DNA from: Marinobacter santoriniensis NKSG1
GTDB lineage: Bacteria > Pseudomonadota > Gammaproteobacteria > Pseudomonadales > Oleiphilaceae
NCBI RefSeq assembly: GCF_000347775.1
Contig: NZ_APAT01000029.1
Coordinates: 38,769-102,768, forward strand
Length of the DNA stretch: 64,000 bases
Reading direction: 5' to 3'
Positions 1-8,308 of this stretch are shown piece after piece; position 1 is the stretch's first letter; every line of letters starts with the position of its first letter. Below the pieces are notes generated by a model. That model saw nothing but the letters and a program-made list of their open reading frames with translations, was not told where the DNA came from and did not search any database. Position numbers and translations under genes: made by a program.

Positions 1-52
1 GATCAGAGTATGGCTGCTTCGTGGTGCGAATGCACCAATGTGGGGCGAAAGA

Positions 53-580
53 TCATCTGAGGACGGAGGGACGGTGTACCGTAAAACTGATGGAGGAGCC
101 GGCTTTTACCTGAACGCCTTTCTCATCGATGATGTATGCGCGGGCTTCGTGGGTTCCGCGATAGACGTTGTTGACCACGATGGAACTGGACGTCGACTGG
201 CCAACGGGTTGGCCGTCCAGCGTCACCTCATACTTGTGCCCGGATTGGAGTTCCGGATTACTGGTGACTTCGAACCGGACGTCTCCGCTGCCACTGTTGA
301 ACGCCTGTCCATTCTGGGGCGATACGATGGAAACGGAATCGTAGACAGCGCCCTCCCGTTTTACTTCCTCGCGAAGCTTGTCGGTCTCTTCTACGGTTTG
401 CGGCTTTGGCAGGGTAACCGTCGTGACAGGTTTGACCTTGATCGCTTCGCCTCCGTCCATGGGCTCGTCCGAGAAGGTCACATTACCCTGGGCATCGACA
501 TGCCTGTAGACTTCGCCAATGGCCGGCGTGGTCAGAGTCGCCAGCAGCATTGCCGCGGCTATTCCGTGCATCGCGTTCAT
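53..580 (-). CDS. DUF4124 domain-containing exported protein
   Basis: The 175-residue product opens with a hydrophobic signal-like segment (residues 1-22, ending near TPAIG). A short DUF4124-type module follows, in which a YRHVDAQGNVTFSDEP stretch (residues 25-40) is the recognisable part. The remainder is a beta-rich region without obvious motifs. DUF4124 proteins are small envelope proteins of unknown function that are frequent in Pseudomonas and Marinobacter. The gene runs in the same direction as glnA, which lies 6 kb upstream. In related genomes I expect the two to be adjacent, so the DNA between them looks inserted. The family call rests on the N-terminal motif alone; the biochemical role is unknown. 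Confidence 0.75.
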   Translation of the reverse strand: MNAMHGIAAAMLLATLTTPAIGEVYRHVDAQGNVTFSDEPMDGGEAIKVKPVTTVTLPKPQTVEETDKLREEVKREGAVYDSVSIVSPQNGQAFNSGSGDVRFEVTSNPELQSGHKYEVTLDGQPVGQSTSSSIVVNNVYRGTHEARAYIIDEKGVQVKAGSSISFTVHRPSVLR

Positions 581-1411
581 AAGTGCAACCTGTCATGTTG
601 TTTCCGGTCGATTATCAACGGCCTTTGTTGGGTTTTCAACGCCGGTGTCCGGCGATATTCGTTACATATCGTTAAGAGCGGGAGAGTGTGCGGTTGTGCA
701 CAAAAAAAGCCCCGCATGATGCCAGGCCGTTCACCTAAAGTGGATCTGAACGGCTTGGTCTGGCCCGAAAAGGCGCTATGCTACTGGATATCCAGACAGT
801 ATGTTGCCTTTTTTCATGAGAAAGAAATCTTGCCAGAAGGATTGGCCGCGAGTTCCTGAGAGGTTTGAGGGGATTCAAGTTAACGGCTGCGGGGCACCAG
901 ATTGCGAGAACTTTGGTCTCTCACCGGTTTGAGTATCCTGTGCTAAGTTTTCCTACCATCAGGTTCCGATTTTCCATAATCGATCGGCGATCACTTAGAC
1001 CTCTCGACGGCTGAAAATAGACCAAAACGCGTGAGATCCGAATGTTCGCTTTTGTTTAGCTGAGGTCCGTGAGTAGCCTTGGTCGCAAAGCGGACATTCA
1101 GGCGGATAGACCAAGACTCTCCTTGGCGGAAATTCAGTACAGGAGTGTCGAAAGAACCGAGTTATTAACCCCGATGACTGTCCTTTCCAAGTAGTTGGGT
1201 ATGCAACTATTGGCAAACGCTGTAATTCCAATAACAGGCTGAAATCGTAGGTCAAAAATCACCCAAGCGCACTGAAACGAATCATAGACAGGGCAACTGG
1301 CCTCATACGAGAGCACAACGGAAACCATTTCGACCGGGATCTGATCACCCCCCCTCTTCGGCTGTCTCCCGGTGATACTAAAGATCCATCCGAGTTGGCG
1401 TGAAGGACTGC
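581..1411. other. Non-coding stretch between DUF4124 gene and chemoreceptor gene
   Basis: These 830 bases hold the upstream region of the DUF4124 gene, arm A of a long inverted repeat (702-748) and a strong local hairpin (722-758). The rest, about 860-1400, has only short open frames on either strand without good ribosome-binding sites or recognisable domains. I see no gene there; it may be decayed sequence at the edge of an inserted segment. Confidence 0.5.
702..748. repeat. Arm A of 47-bp inverted repeat
   Basis: The reverse complement of this segment matches 6497-6543 at 44 of 47 positions (mismatches near the middle and at the last base). The outer end is an A run followed by GCCCCGCAT. 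The inner part forms, with 747-758, a local hairpin (stem 722-733 with 747-758, one mismatch). The two arms bracket about 5.8 kb containing a chemoreceptor gene and transposase genes. No direct target repeat is visible outside the arms. Confidence 0.7.
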
Positions 1412-2770
1412 CTAGCAGTCCATATCTCCACGCTTCAGAGCTTCCTCAATCATGTCATCCAACAGGTCAATGACTTCGTCTGAGGAAGACTTGAGTGTGG
1501 CTACCAACTCACGCGAGAGTTCAGAATAGCGATCGAAACTGATCGTCTTCTGATGGAATTCCTGGACCGTTTTATAAAGCTCCCGGCCTGCTTTATGCAC
1601 CTGTGGATGAACCACGTTAATCAGGCGATCAGAACTGCGGAGTTGTTGCATGGGCTCAGCCTTGTCGCTGGCCAGGAAATGGCCCAATCTGCACTGAGTG
1701 TGATCTTTCAATTCCGCCTCGGTGATCGAGTTTTCATTGAATATTGCAAAGCGGATGAGTTTGTCCACCCAGACCACATGATCACGCTTGGCACTGGCCA
1801 GCATGAGACAAGGCGTGGTTAACCGGATCTGACTGAAGGTGCGGTCAATGTCGTCCCGGAGCGGGCGAATCGCCTGCATCAAATTCTGGAAAATGCTGGC
1901 CAGAGCATCGGAATCTTCAGAGTTGGCACTGACTTGGCGCGCCATATCCGCGGCCACCTGGCTCTGCTCTTCGGCCGCAGCGGCAATGGCGGTTGCCTGG
2001 TCATAGTTGATGTTCGAGGACTCCCGAGATTGGTGTATCACCTCCGCCACCCGCGTCCGGCTTTCCCCCGAGGCCTGCACAGCACGCACGGAATTTCCCA
2101 GCCGGGACTGAACCGATTCGGAGCCGGAAATAATCTGCGAGACAATCCCGTTGATTTCCTGCGCCGCGCCCGCACTTCGGGCAGCTAATTGCCGCACCTC
2201 GTCCGCAACCACGGCAAAGCCCCTGCCCGCCTCACCGGCACGGGCGGCCTCAATCGCCGCATTAAGGGCAAGCAGGTTGGTCTGGTCGGATATCTCGTTC
2301 ACCGTGTTGGTAAGCGATTCTATACTCCGGGTTTGCTCTGCCAGCGAACGCATTTCCTCATTGGCTTGGGTCAGGGCAATATCCACCTCGGCCAGACGCG
2401 CCTCCATATCCTCCAGCGCGGAGATGGACTCCTTGGTGTACTCATTTACCCGGGAGGCCTGCTCCAGCACATTCTGGCCAAGGCCACCCACTTCTGAAGC
2501 ACTAGCCGACATTTCCTCAATGGCGGCGGACAACGTCTGAATATTGTTGACGAGATTATGAATGCGGTCGTCAAACTCCAGAGCGCCCTGGCCCAGACCA
2601 GATATATGACGGGAGACATCGACAGCGCCGTTGGCTACCGCCAACTCCTCTGAACGCACTGCAGACACGTACTCTGCCAGAGGAGAAAGCCAGTCCGGGC
2701 AACGGGCAGGCGCGCCGTTATCAAGTAACGATTGAATCTCTTGTTTTACTCGTTTTTTAGACAGGATCAT
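1412..2770 (-). CDS. Soluble methyl-accepting chemotaxis protein with C-terminal CZB domain
   Basis: The 452-residue protein has no transmembrane segment. Residues about 40-300 are the coiled-coil signalling domain, with the highly conserved hairpin tip (QTNLLALNAAIEAARAGE then GRGFAVVADEVRQLA) that contacts CheA and CheW. Residues about 320-410 look like a chemoreceptor zinc-binding (CZB) domain. Its ordered zinc ligands are a His in AKRDHVVWVDKL, the Cys in HTQCRLGHF, and two His in HPQVHKAG. This soluble layout resembles TlpD-type receptors, which report on oxidants or zinc from the cytoplasm; the ligand here is inferred only. The gene sits between inverted-repeat arm A and an IS1380 element, so it may be cargo of an inserted segment. 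No other che gene is nearby. Confidence 0.9.
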   Translation of the reverse strand: MILSKKRVKQEIQSLLDNGAPARCPDWLSPLAEYVSAVRSEELAVANGAVDVSRHISGLGQGALEFDDRIHNLVNNIQTLSAAIEEMSASASEVGGLGQNVLEQASRVNEYTKESISALEDMEARLAEVDIALTQANEEMRSLAEQTRSIESLTNTVNEISDQTNLLALNAAIEAARAGEAGRGFAVVADEVRQLAARSAGAAQEINGIVSQIISGSESVQSRLGNSVRAVQASGESRTRVAEVIHQSRESSNINYDQATAIAAAAEEQSQVAADMARQVSANSEDSDALASIFQNLMQAIRPLRDDIDRTFSQIRLTTPCLMLASAKRDHVVWVDKLIRFAIFNENSITEAELKDHTQCRLGHFLASDKAEPMQQLRSSDRLINVVHPQVHKAGRELYKTVQEFHQKTISFDRYSELSRELVATLKSSSDEVIDLLDDMIEEALKRGDMDC

Positions 2771-2908
2771 CAGTATTACTCAGGCAAATCCGGCAAGCGG
2801 AGGTATTGGAATTTTTAACTGTTAATTTTAACGGCAGATACACCAGGTTCTGTAGAGCTCAGATCAATTTTTTCGCCCGATGCATATTCAGGAAGCATTA
2901 CCTCGGCC

Positions 2909-4477
2909 CTTAGCCCGGATTTCTCATAAGGGGATAAAAGAAAGCGGCTGAAAGTGCTATGATTTCAAGAGCCTAACCAATCCATCAAGTACTAACAGCC
3001 GCTATCCAAAATGGTACCTGAAAAACTGACCTTCTCGCCACTCTCCCGCCGTCAAATTGAAGCCGATTTTTCCGGCGGTCACATCACGTCCGATGCCGGA
3101 TTGCTTTTACTGCGCGAAGTCGACAAACAGCACCGTCTGACTCAACGCCTGGCTTCAACTCTCAATGACCCGCGGAACCCGGAATTGGTTCGCCACAAAC
3201 TGGAAACCATGACCCGACAGCGGGTGTTCGGCGTAGCGGCCGGGTACGAAGACCTGAACGATCACGAGGCACTCCGTTTTGATCAGGCCCTTCAGACCGC
3301 TATGGGTGAGGATGCCATCCTGGCGGGCAAATCCACTCTGTGCCGGATGGAGCAGCGCGTGGACCGGCAGTCGGTGATCGACGCCCATGAACTACTTTGG
3401 CATCACTTCATTGAGCAGCATGACGAACCACCGAAGGAGATCGTGCTGGATTTTGATGGCACCGATGTGCCAGTGCATGGCGACCAGCCCGGCAAGTTCT
3501 TCAATGCCTACTACGATCACCACTGTTACTTCCCCTTGTATGTATTCTGTGGCCGTCACTTGTTAGTCAGTTACCTACGCACCAGCAACCGAAGCGACAG
3601 TCGCCACAGCTGGGCCATTCTGGCTCTTCTGGTTCGCTTCATTCGTCAGTACTGGCCTGACACCCGCATTGTGTTCCGGGGTGACAGTGGCTTCTATCGC
3701 CCCCGATTGCTGAGCTGGTGCGACCGGAACAACGTGGATTACCTGGTGGGTATCAGCAAAAACAGCCGATTGCTCAAGGAAGTCGATGTGCCCTCGATGC
3801 TGGTGCGCAACGCTCACGAGGAGCTCGGAGAAAAAGTCTCCGCCACCTATCGGTTCCAATATCAGGCCCGCACCTGGAAACACCCTCGCTGGGTGGTGGC
3901 TCGCCTGGAAGAAGGCGAGCTGGGCGCCAACCCAAGGTTCATTATCAGCTCCCGCTACGACGACGGCTTCAAGCTCTACTATGAGCAATACTGCGCCCGG
4001 GGCGACATGGAGAACCGGATCAAGGATCAGCAGCTATACCTGTTTGCGGATCGCACCTCCAGTACTCAGTGGTGGACCAATCAGTGGCGGCTGATCCTAT
4101 CAGGATTCGCCTACACGCTGTTCGAACGCTTACGGATATATCTGAAAAACACCCGTTTCGAGAGAATGAGCGCCAGCAACCTACGGCTCAAGCTGATCAA
4201 GGTCGGTGCCGTGATCGTTCGTAACACCCGGCGGATACGGGTGCTGATGAGTGATGGCTATCCTTATAAAGACGAACTCTCTGCCCTGGTTCGCCGACTG
4301 GTTCCAGATTAGAAGACCGAGCTCCCCCGGCCCGACTCAATGGGGGAAAGGGGGAGGTGTGCCTGAACGTCGGAAAGTGATCAAATAATCGCCAAATCAG
4401 GCTCAATTACTCGGTTCTGGCGTTAATGGAACTGGTCTGCGAAGCTTGCTGGGTGGCTATGAGAAATCCGGGTTAAG
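2909..4477 (+). mobile_element. Complete IS1380-family insertion sequence
   Basis: The terminal inverted repeats are visible directly. The left end, CTTAGCCCGGATTTCTCATA (2909-2928), matches the reverse complement of 4458-4477 at 19 of 20 bases. The 1.57-kb element encloses one intact transposase gene. I could not find a convincing target-site duplication at the flanks. On its right the element abuts the zinc-ribbon fragment of another transposase, so it probably inserted into or beside an older element. Confidence 0.85.
3011..4312 (+). CDS. IS1380-family transposase
   Basis: The 433-residue DDE transposase catalyses movement of the surrounding insertion sequence. The N-terminal part has the family signature of a GGHITSDAGLLLLREVD stretch followed by RQRVFGVAAGYEDLNDHE (residues about 21-37 and 75-92). 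The catalytic core has LDFDGTDVPVHGD (first Asp) and VFRGDSGFY (second Asp), plus an ENRIKD stretch near residue 338 that probably provides the third acidic residue. Length is normal for IS1380 and the frame is intact, so the element could be active. It is the only gene between the matching ends at 2909 and 4477. Confidence 0.92.
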   Translation: MVPEKLTFSPLSRRQIEADFSGGHITSDAGLLLLREVDKQHRLTQRLASTLNDPRNPELVRHKLETMTRQRVFGVAAGYEDLNDHEALRFDQALQTAMGEDAILAGKSTLCRMEQRVDRQSVIDAHELLWHHFIEQHDEPPKEIVLDFDGTDVPVHGDQPGKFFNAYYDHHCYFPLYVFCGRHLLVSYLRTSNRSDSRHSWAILALLVRFIRQYWPDTRIVFRGDSGFYRPRLLSWCDRNNVDYLVGISKNSRLLKEVDVPSMLVRNAHEELGEKVSATYRFQYQARTWKHPRWVVARLEEGELGANPRFIISSRYDDGFKLYYEQYCARGDMENRIKDQQLYLFADRTSSTQWWTNQWRLILSGFAYTLFERLRIYLKNTRFERMSASNLRLKLIKVGAVIVRNTRRIRVLMSDGYPYKDELSALVRRLVPD

Positions 4478-4698
4478 AGTAACCAGGCTGTTGCTCAAGA
4501 GCTTCATCGAATCAGCCGATATCTGTCAGGTCCTGATTTAAATTGCCCCAACGGTTGCACACGTGACGGCGGCGAAATAAAACGACGCGGGAAAACAGCC
4601 TCGGGTTCTCAACGCTATCAATGTCTTTCATGCCGGAAGACATTTGAATCAGTGACTTTGCAGGCCAATACACCCCGCAAAGCGGCATCGGCGCTAAT
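4478..4698 (+). pseudogene. N-terminal remnant of a zinc-ribbon transposase
   Basis: Starting at the right end of the IS1380 element, one frame reads through QAVAQELHRISRYL and then a zinc-ribbon-like stretch: C-P-N-G-C, later GKTASGSQRYQCLSCRKTF. It stops at a TGA about 4696. That ribbon is typical of the N-terminus of zinc-ribbon DDE transposases. There is no start codon with a ribosome-binding site; the 5' end appears lost where IS1380 sits. A matching C-terminal remnant in the same direction lies at 6298-6441, beyond the second transposase gene. The call is by motif only. Confidence 0.6.
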
Positions 4699-4884
4699 AT
4701 GAGCGAGTAGTTGGCAAAAAGCAGGTTGCGACTGTGTTTAAAAACACCGGAACGCGCAGTCTGACGTCGATCAGCGGCCAAACCTGGCTGCTTTTTGATC
4801 AAGTCAGGGTCGCCAGACAATAGCGGGTTGCCCCGGTATGGTTTCCCCGGGTGATTTTAAGGTGGCGGCTGTTATCGAACTGGC

Positions 4885-6213
4885 TTAACCGGAGGAGGCA
4901 AGGCTTCCATAGAGGTCACGGTAAACGGCAAAGCCCGGACAGTGCCGACCAAAGCGCAGAATCCACTGTCGGCCGCTGTGCACCAGGCGGCAGGCCATGG
5001 TCATCAGTTCCTGCATCACGGTTCTCAAACGACGACGTTTGGCCGGGTGGCGCACCGGCGCATCCGGGGCGGTCAGTCTCAGGCCCATCCAGCGCAGCAC
5101 GTTGTAACCCATGGTTGCGAAGGCCATGACCAGGTTGTTGGTGTCGAACTTGCCGGACGGCAGGCGCTCCAGGTCCAGGTCGGTTTTGAACTCGCTGTGA
5201 AATTGCTCACTGGTGGCATGGTCGCTGTACAGCGCCATGATTTGTTGCTCACTGGCCACACTGGCGGACAAGGACGTAATCCAGCCTTCGACGCTAACCT
5301 CTGGCTCCAGGTACAGCTGACCGGAGGCATCGCTGGTGCGAACGGTGACCTTGACGATGCGACGCAGGCCGGGTTCATCGGGAAGGTCTTCTGACAGAAC
5401 CGCTTCCATCTTGCCGTCGCGGTCCAGCGACCAGGCTTTCTGGGTATAGGCCTTGTCCGCCCAGGCCAGGGGATCCTGCTTGCGAGGGTTCCACTTGATC
5501 AGGAAGTCGACCTGCTTCTGCTCGCGCAGAAAGTCGCGATTGTCACGGGCATCGTGTGCGCTGTCCAGGCGCAGCAGGATGGGCTTGTCCGTCACTGCCC
5601 GGGCCCGGGGCAGGACCCGTTTGAGGGTATCCAGAAACCCGTTATTGGCGTGCTGGCTGCCAGGGCGCAGCTCACAACCCAGGCACCAGCCTTCCTGGCC
5701 CAGATACGCGGCAATGGGTGCATAGCCGTCGTAACCCTTGTAGGTATAGCTGACGCCCTCTTTGTGGGTCTGGCTGTTGTCCATGGGAAAGACATCCATA
5801 TCCAGGGCCACATGGCCCATCGACAGGGGTGACACCGGGGCTTCGGCGGACTGAAGAAACTCAACGCTGGCATCATCCAACAGGGGCGTCAGGCCCTTGG
5901 CATCTTCATCGAATCGGTGCCGCAAACGAGCCGAGGATGGCGACTGCTTGATGTCCATGGCCGATTTGAAGAACGGATCCGTGCGTACCGGCTCGACCGC
6001 CTCGAAGTCACTCTTGCCCAATGTAATCAGAGCAAGATACGTCCGAATCAGTTCAATGTTCGGAATACCGTGGCGTTTGACGACCGTGCGAGCCGTCTTG
6101 ATCAGCGACGTGTGCCGATTCAGGCAGTGGCCCACCAAGGCCAGTCCGCCGTGGGGTGTGTAGACTTCGGTTCGGGATTGTTGGAGAGTAAAAGTACGAA
6201 TGGCCGAAAGCAC
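4885..6213 (-). CDS. DDE transposase, probably a second IS1380-family type
   Basis: The 442-residue protein is quite different in sequence from the transposase at 3011-4312. It has the DDE-transposase pattern of an early acidic segment (DMDVFPMDNSQTHKEG, about residues 140-155), then YKGYDGYAPIAAYLGQEGW, and a second aspartate in LLRLDSAHDARDN (about residue 215). I place it in the IS1380 group, but a related IS4-like family is possible. The frame is intact. The element's own ends could not be fixed: candidates near 4700 and 6297 give weak inverted similarity only. It separates the two remnants of a zinc-ribbon transposase, implying insertion into that gene. Confidence 0.8.
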   Translation of the reverse strand: MLSAIRTFTLQQSRTEVYTPHGGLALVGHCLNRHTSLIKTARTVVKRHGIPNIELIRTYLALITLGKSDFEAVEPVRTDPFFKSAMDIKQSPSSARLRHRFDEDAKGLTPLLDDASVEFLQSAEAPVSPLSMGHVALDMDVFPMDNSQTHKEGVSYTYKGYDGYAPIAAYLGQEGWCLGCELRPGSQHANNGFLDTLKRVLPRARAVTDKPILLRLDSAHDARDNRDFLREQKQVDFLIKWNPRKQDPLAWADKAYTQKAWSLDRDGKMEAVLSEDLPDEPGLRRIVKVTVRTSDASGQLYLEPEVSVEGWITSLSASVASEQQIMALYSDHATSEQFHSEFKTDLDLERLPSGKFDTNNLVMAFATMGYNVLRWMGLRLTAPDAPVRHPAKRRRLRTVMQELMTMACRLVHSGRQWILRFGRHCPGFAVYRDLYGSLASSG

Positions 6214-6297
6214 TGACTGGGTGAATGGATGTCACGAGCTACTATACCGTTCAAGGCCTTGTTATTGCAGGCTTTGGGCGCAGTTTTAGCCGGTTGA

Positions 6298-6441
6298 AGT
6301 CACGGATTCAGGTGCCGAGTTTATTACAACTACTGCAAACCGAATGACAAAGGCAAGACTCCGGCGATGCGCCTGGGTCTGGCAAAAGGCCCATTAGAAA
6401 ATATCATCTATCTCGACAAATACGCGAAGACCAGCGCATAA
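6298..6441 (+). pseudogene. C-terminal remnant of a transposase
   Basis: Reading from 6298 the frame encodes about 47 residues ending at TAA 6439-6441. They contain FRCRVYYNYCKP and KGKTPAMRLGLAKGP. This YYNYC plus KTPAMxxGLA arrangement is the typical end of a DDE transposase with an N-terminal zinc ribbon. A stop at 6295 closes the frame upstream, so only the tail survives. It has the same direction as the fragment at 4478-4698. The two are plausibly one gene split by the intervening transposase and stripped of its middle part. Confidence 0.6.
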
Positions 6442-6476
6442 AAAAGGGCCAGTGGATAAATCCACCGACCCTTCTT
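6439..6476 (-). terminator. Rho-independent terminator on the glnA strand
   Basis: On the minus strand a hairpin with perfect core GTGGAT-TT-ATCCAC, extended by AAGGG/CCCTT arms (6444-6473), is followed by a run of six T (the A run at 6440-6447). It lies about 100 bp downstream of the glnA stop codon in glnA direction and would end the glnA transcript. It overlaps the stop codon of the transposase remnant on the other strand. Confidence 0.8.
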
Positions 6477-6496
6477 GTCGCCAAGCCCGGCCAAAC

Positions 6497-6543
6497 CAGA
6501 TCCACTTTAGGTGAACGGCTTGGCATGATGCGGGGCTTTTTTA
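6497..6543. repeat. Arm B of 47-bp inverted repeat
   Basis: This is the partner of the arm at 702-748 (44 of 47 bases match after reverse complementing). The arm ends in GCGGGGC followed by a T run and lies 26 bp from the glnA stop codon. Unlike arm A it does not carry the second half of a local hairpin. Confidence 0.7.
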
Positions 6544-6569
6544 TTCTCCGGTAATCGGCAGGAGCCAGA

Positions 6570-7973
6570 TTAGCAGGAGTAGTAGAGATCGAACTCGACC
6601 GGATGAGTGGTCATGTTCAGACGTTCAACCTCGGCACGCTTCAGTTCAATGTACCCAGCGATCATGTCTTCGGTGAACACGCCACCACGGGTCAGGAACT
6701 CGTGGTCGTTTTCCAGGCAATCCAGGGCTTCCTGGAAGGTCTCGGCGACGGTCGGAATGTTCAGGGCTTCTTCCTTCGGCAGGTCGTACAGATCCTTGTC
6801 CATGGCATCGCCCGGGTGGATCTTGTTCTGGATGCCGTCAAGGCCAGCCATCATCAGTGCCGCGAACGCCAGGTACGGGTTGGCGGACGGATCCGGGAAG
6901 CGAACCTCGATACGACGTGCTTTCGGGCTGCTCACGTACGGAATACGGATTGAGGCAGAGCGGTTACGGGCGGAGTAGGCCAGCATGACCGGTGCTTCAA
7001 AGCCGGGTACCAGACGCTTGTAGCTGTTGGTGGAGCTGTTGGTGAAGGCGTTGATGGTCTTGGCGTGCTTGATGATACCGCCGATGTAGTACAGCGCCAT
7101 CTCGCTCAGGCCGGCATAGCCGTCACCGGCGAACAGGTTCTTGCCGTCCTTGTTCAGGGACATGTGCACGTGCATGCCGGAACCGTTATCGCCAACAACC
7201 GGCTTGGGCATGAAGGTAGCGGTCTTGCCGTAGGCGTGAGCCACGTTGTGGACACAGTACTTGAGGATCTGAACTTCGTCGGCTTTGCGAGTCAGGGTGT
7301 TCGCGCCAACGCCGATTTCACACTGGCCGGCAGTACCAACTTCGTGGTGATGAACCTCGATTTCCAGGCCCATGGATTCCATGGCGGCACACATGGCGCC
7401 ACGCAGGTCGTGCAGGCTGTCAACCGGCGGAACCGGGAAGTATCCGCCTTTAACACCCGGGCGGTGGCCAATGTTGTTGCGGTCGAAGTCTTCGCCGGAA
7501 ACCCAGGCGGCTTCTTCGGAGTAGATTTCGTACATGGAACCCTGCATGTCGGTCTTCCACTTGACGGAATCAAACACGAAGAATTCCGGCTCCGGACCGA
7601 ACAGGGCGCCATCTGCCATACCAGTGGATTTCAGATACTCTTCAGCGCGCTTGGCAACGGAGCGGGGATCGCGCTCATAGCCCTGCATGGTGGAAGGCTC
7701 CACGATGTCGCAGGTGATGTTGACGGTGGTCTCTTCGGTGAACGGATCCAGGACGGAGGTTTCGTCGTCCGGCATCAGGATCATGTCGGATTCGTTGATG
7801 CCTTTCCAGCCAGCGATGGAGGAGCCGTCGAACATTTTACCTTCGGTGAAGAAATCTTCGTCGACTTCAGTCGCGGGCAGGGTGACGTGCTGCTCTTTAC
7901 CGCGGCTGTCGGTGAAGCGCAGGTCAACCCATTTGACTTCGTGTTCTTTGATCAAATCAATTGTCTTGGACAT
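6570..7973 (-). CDS. glnA: Glutamine synthetase, type I
   Basis: This enzyme makes glutamine from glutamate, ammonia and ATP and is the main ammonium-assimilating enzyme. The 467-residue protein has the family landmarks MFDGSSIAGW (about residue 48), the ATP/glutamate-site stretch NGSGMHVHMSL (about 263), and the adenylylation loop DKDLYDLPKEE with its tyrosine near residue 397. The enzyme is therefore of the class controlled by GlnE, whose gene is in this window at 16885. Upstream are a sigma-54 promoter and NtrC-type sites; downstream is a rho-independent terminator. The ATG at 7973 has GGAG about 8 bases upstream. Identification is secure. Confidence 0.98.
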   Translation of the reverse strand: MSKTIDLIKEHEVKWVDLRFTDSRGKEQHVTLPATEVDEDFFTEGKMFDGSSIAGWKGINESDMILMPDDETSVLDPFTEETTVNITCDIVEPSTMQGYERDPRSVAKRAEEYLKSTGMADGALFGPEPEFFVFDSVKWKTDMQGSMYEIYSEEAAWVSGEDFDRNNIGHRPGVKGGYFPVPPVDSLHDLRGAMCAAMESMGLEIEVHHHEVGTAGQCEIGVGANTLTRKADEVQILKYCVHNVAHAYGKTATFMPKPVVGDNGSGMHVHMSLNKDGKNLFAGDGYAGLSEMALYYIGGIIKHAKTINAFTNSSTNSYKRLVPGFEAPVMLAYSARNRSASIRIPYVSSPKARRIEVRFPDPSANPYLAFAALMMAGLDGIQNKIHPGDAMDKDLYDLPKEEALNIPTVAETFQEALDCLENDHEFLTRGGVFTEDMIAGYIELKRAEVERLNMTTHPVEFDLYYSC

Positions 7974-8121
7974 TGTGCATGCTCCGTAAGTTATCCCGCT
8001 GCGCGGGCCTGTTTCATGTTCGCGATGCCGGATCGTTCAGAGAGTCTGAGGTCCGATCATTGTTTTGGGTATCGGAAGCTTATCAGAAGCTCGGATCCGT
8101 TACCTGACAATTTGTGCGGCT

Positions 8122-8148
8122 GCCGGAACCAAAGCAAAGCGCTTGCCA
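8122..8148 (-). promoter_or_regulatory. Sigma-54 promoter of glnA
   Basis: On the minus strand 8148-8133 reads TGGCAAGCGCTTTGCT. It has the invariant GG (-24) and GC (-12) separated by exactly 10 bases and agrees well with TGGCACG-N4-TTGCW. Transcription would begin near 8122, giving a leader of about 150 bases before the glnA ATG. Sigma-54 control of glnA is well established in proteobacteria. Confidence 0.85.
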
Positions 8149-8235
8149 GAATTGGTTCCCTGCGCCACAAAGGCGCAGCCGCGCGGGTTCGGGGCGCTCC
8201 GCCAGCTCTTTCCAGGCCAGAAGGCAGCACATGAG

Positions 8236-8282
8236 TGCGCTAAAATGGTGCAATATGGAAGTGGTCGCCTTTTTTTGGTGCG
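8236..8282. promoter_or_regulatory. Two NtrC-type enhancer sites upstream of glnA
   Basis: 8236-8252 (TGCGCTAAAATGGTGCA) matches the NtrC consensus TGCACCAAAATGGTGCA at 15 of 17 positions. A weaker copy, good only in its right half (TTTGGTGCG), is centred near 8274. The centres lie about 120 and 150 bases upstream of the predicted start of transcription and about 30 bases apart. This is close to the classical E. coli glnA arrangement. Confidence 0.8.
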
Positions 8283-8308
8283 CATGAGGTTTTGTGTGCG
8301 GCTCATGT

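Noticed and set aside
702..758. Arm A read as an ordinary rho-independent terminator of glnA
   Set aside because: It is 5.8 kb from glnA and separated by other genes. The hairpin is followed by GCGGGGC before the T run, which is not the standard geometry. The nearer hairpin at 6439-6476 fits better.
995..1255. Possible small protein on the minus strand with a C-P-L-C pair
   Set aside because: No ribosome-binding site, no family recognised, and the surrounding 800 bases show no coding pattern. Similar short frames are commonly spurious.
4313..4477. Hairpin CCCCC/GGGGG near 4320-4355 as a host regulatory element
   Set aside because: It lies inside the IS1380 element between the transposase stop and the right terminal repeat, so it belongs to the insertion sequence.
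7065..8234. Open frame of 389 codons on the plus strand opposite glnA and its promoter
   Set aside because: It covers the glnA coding strand complement and the sigma-54 promoter; no recognisable protein features.
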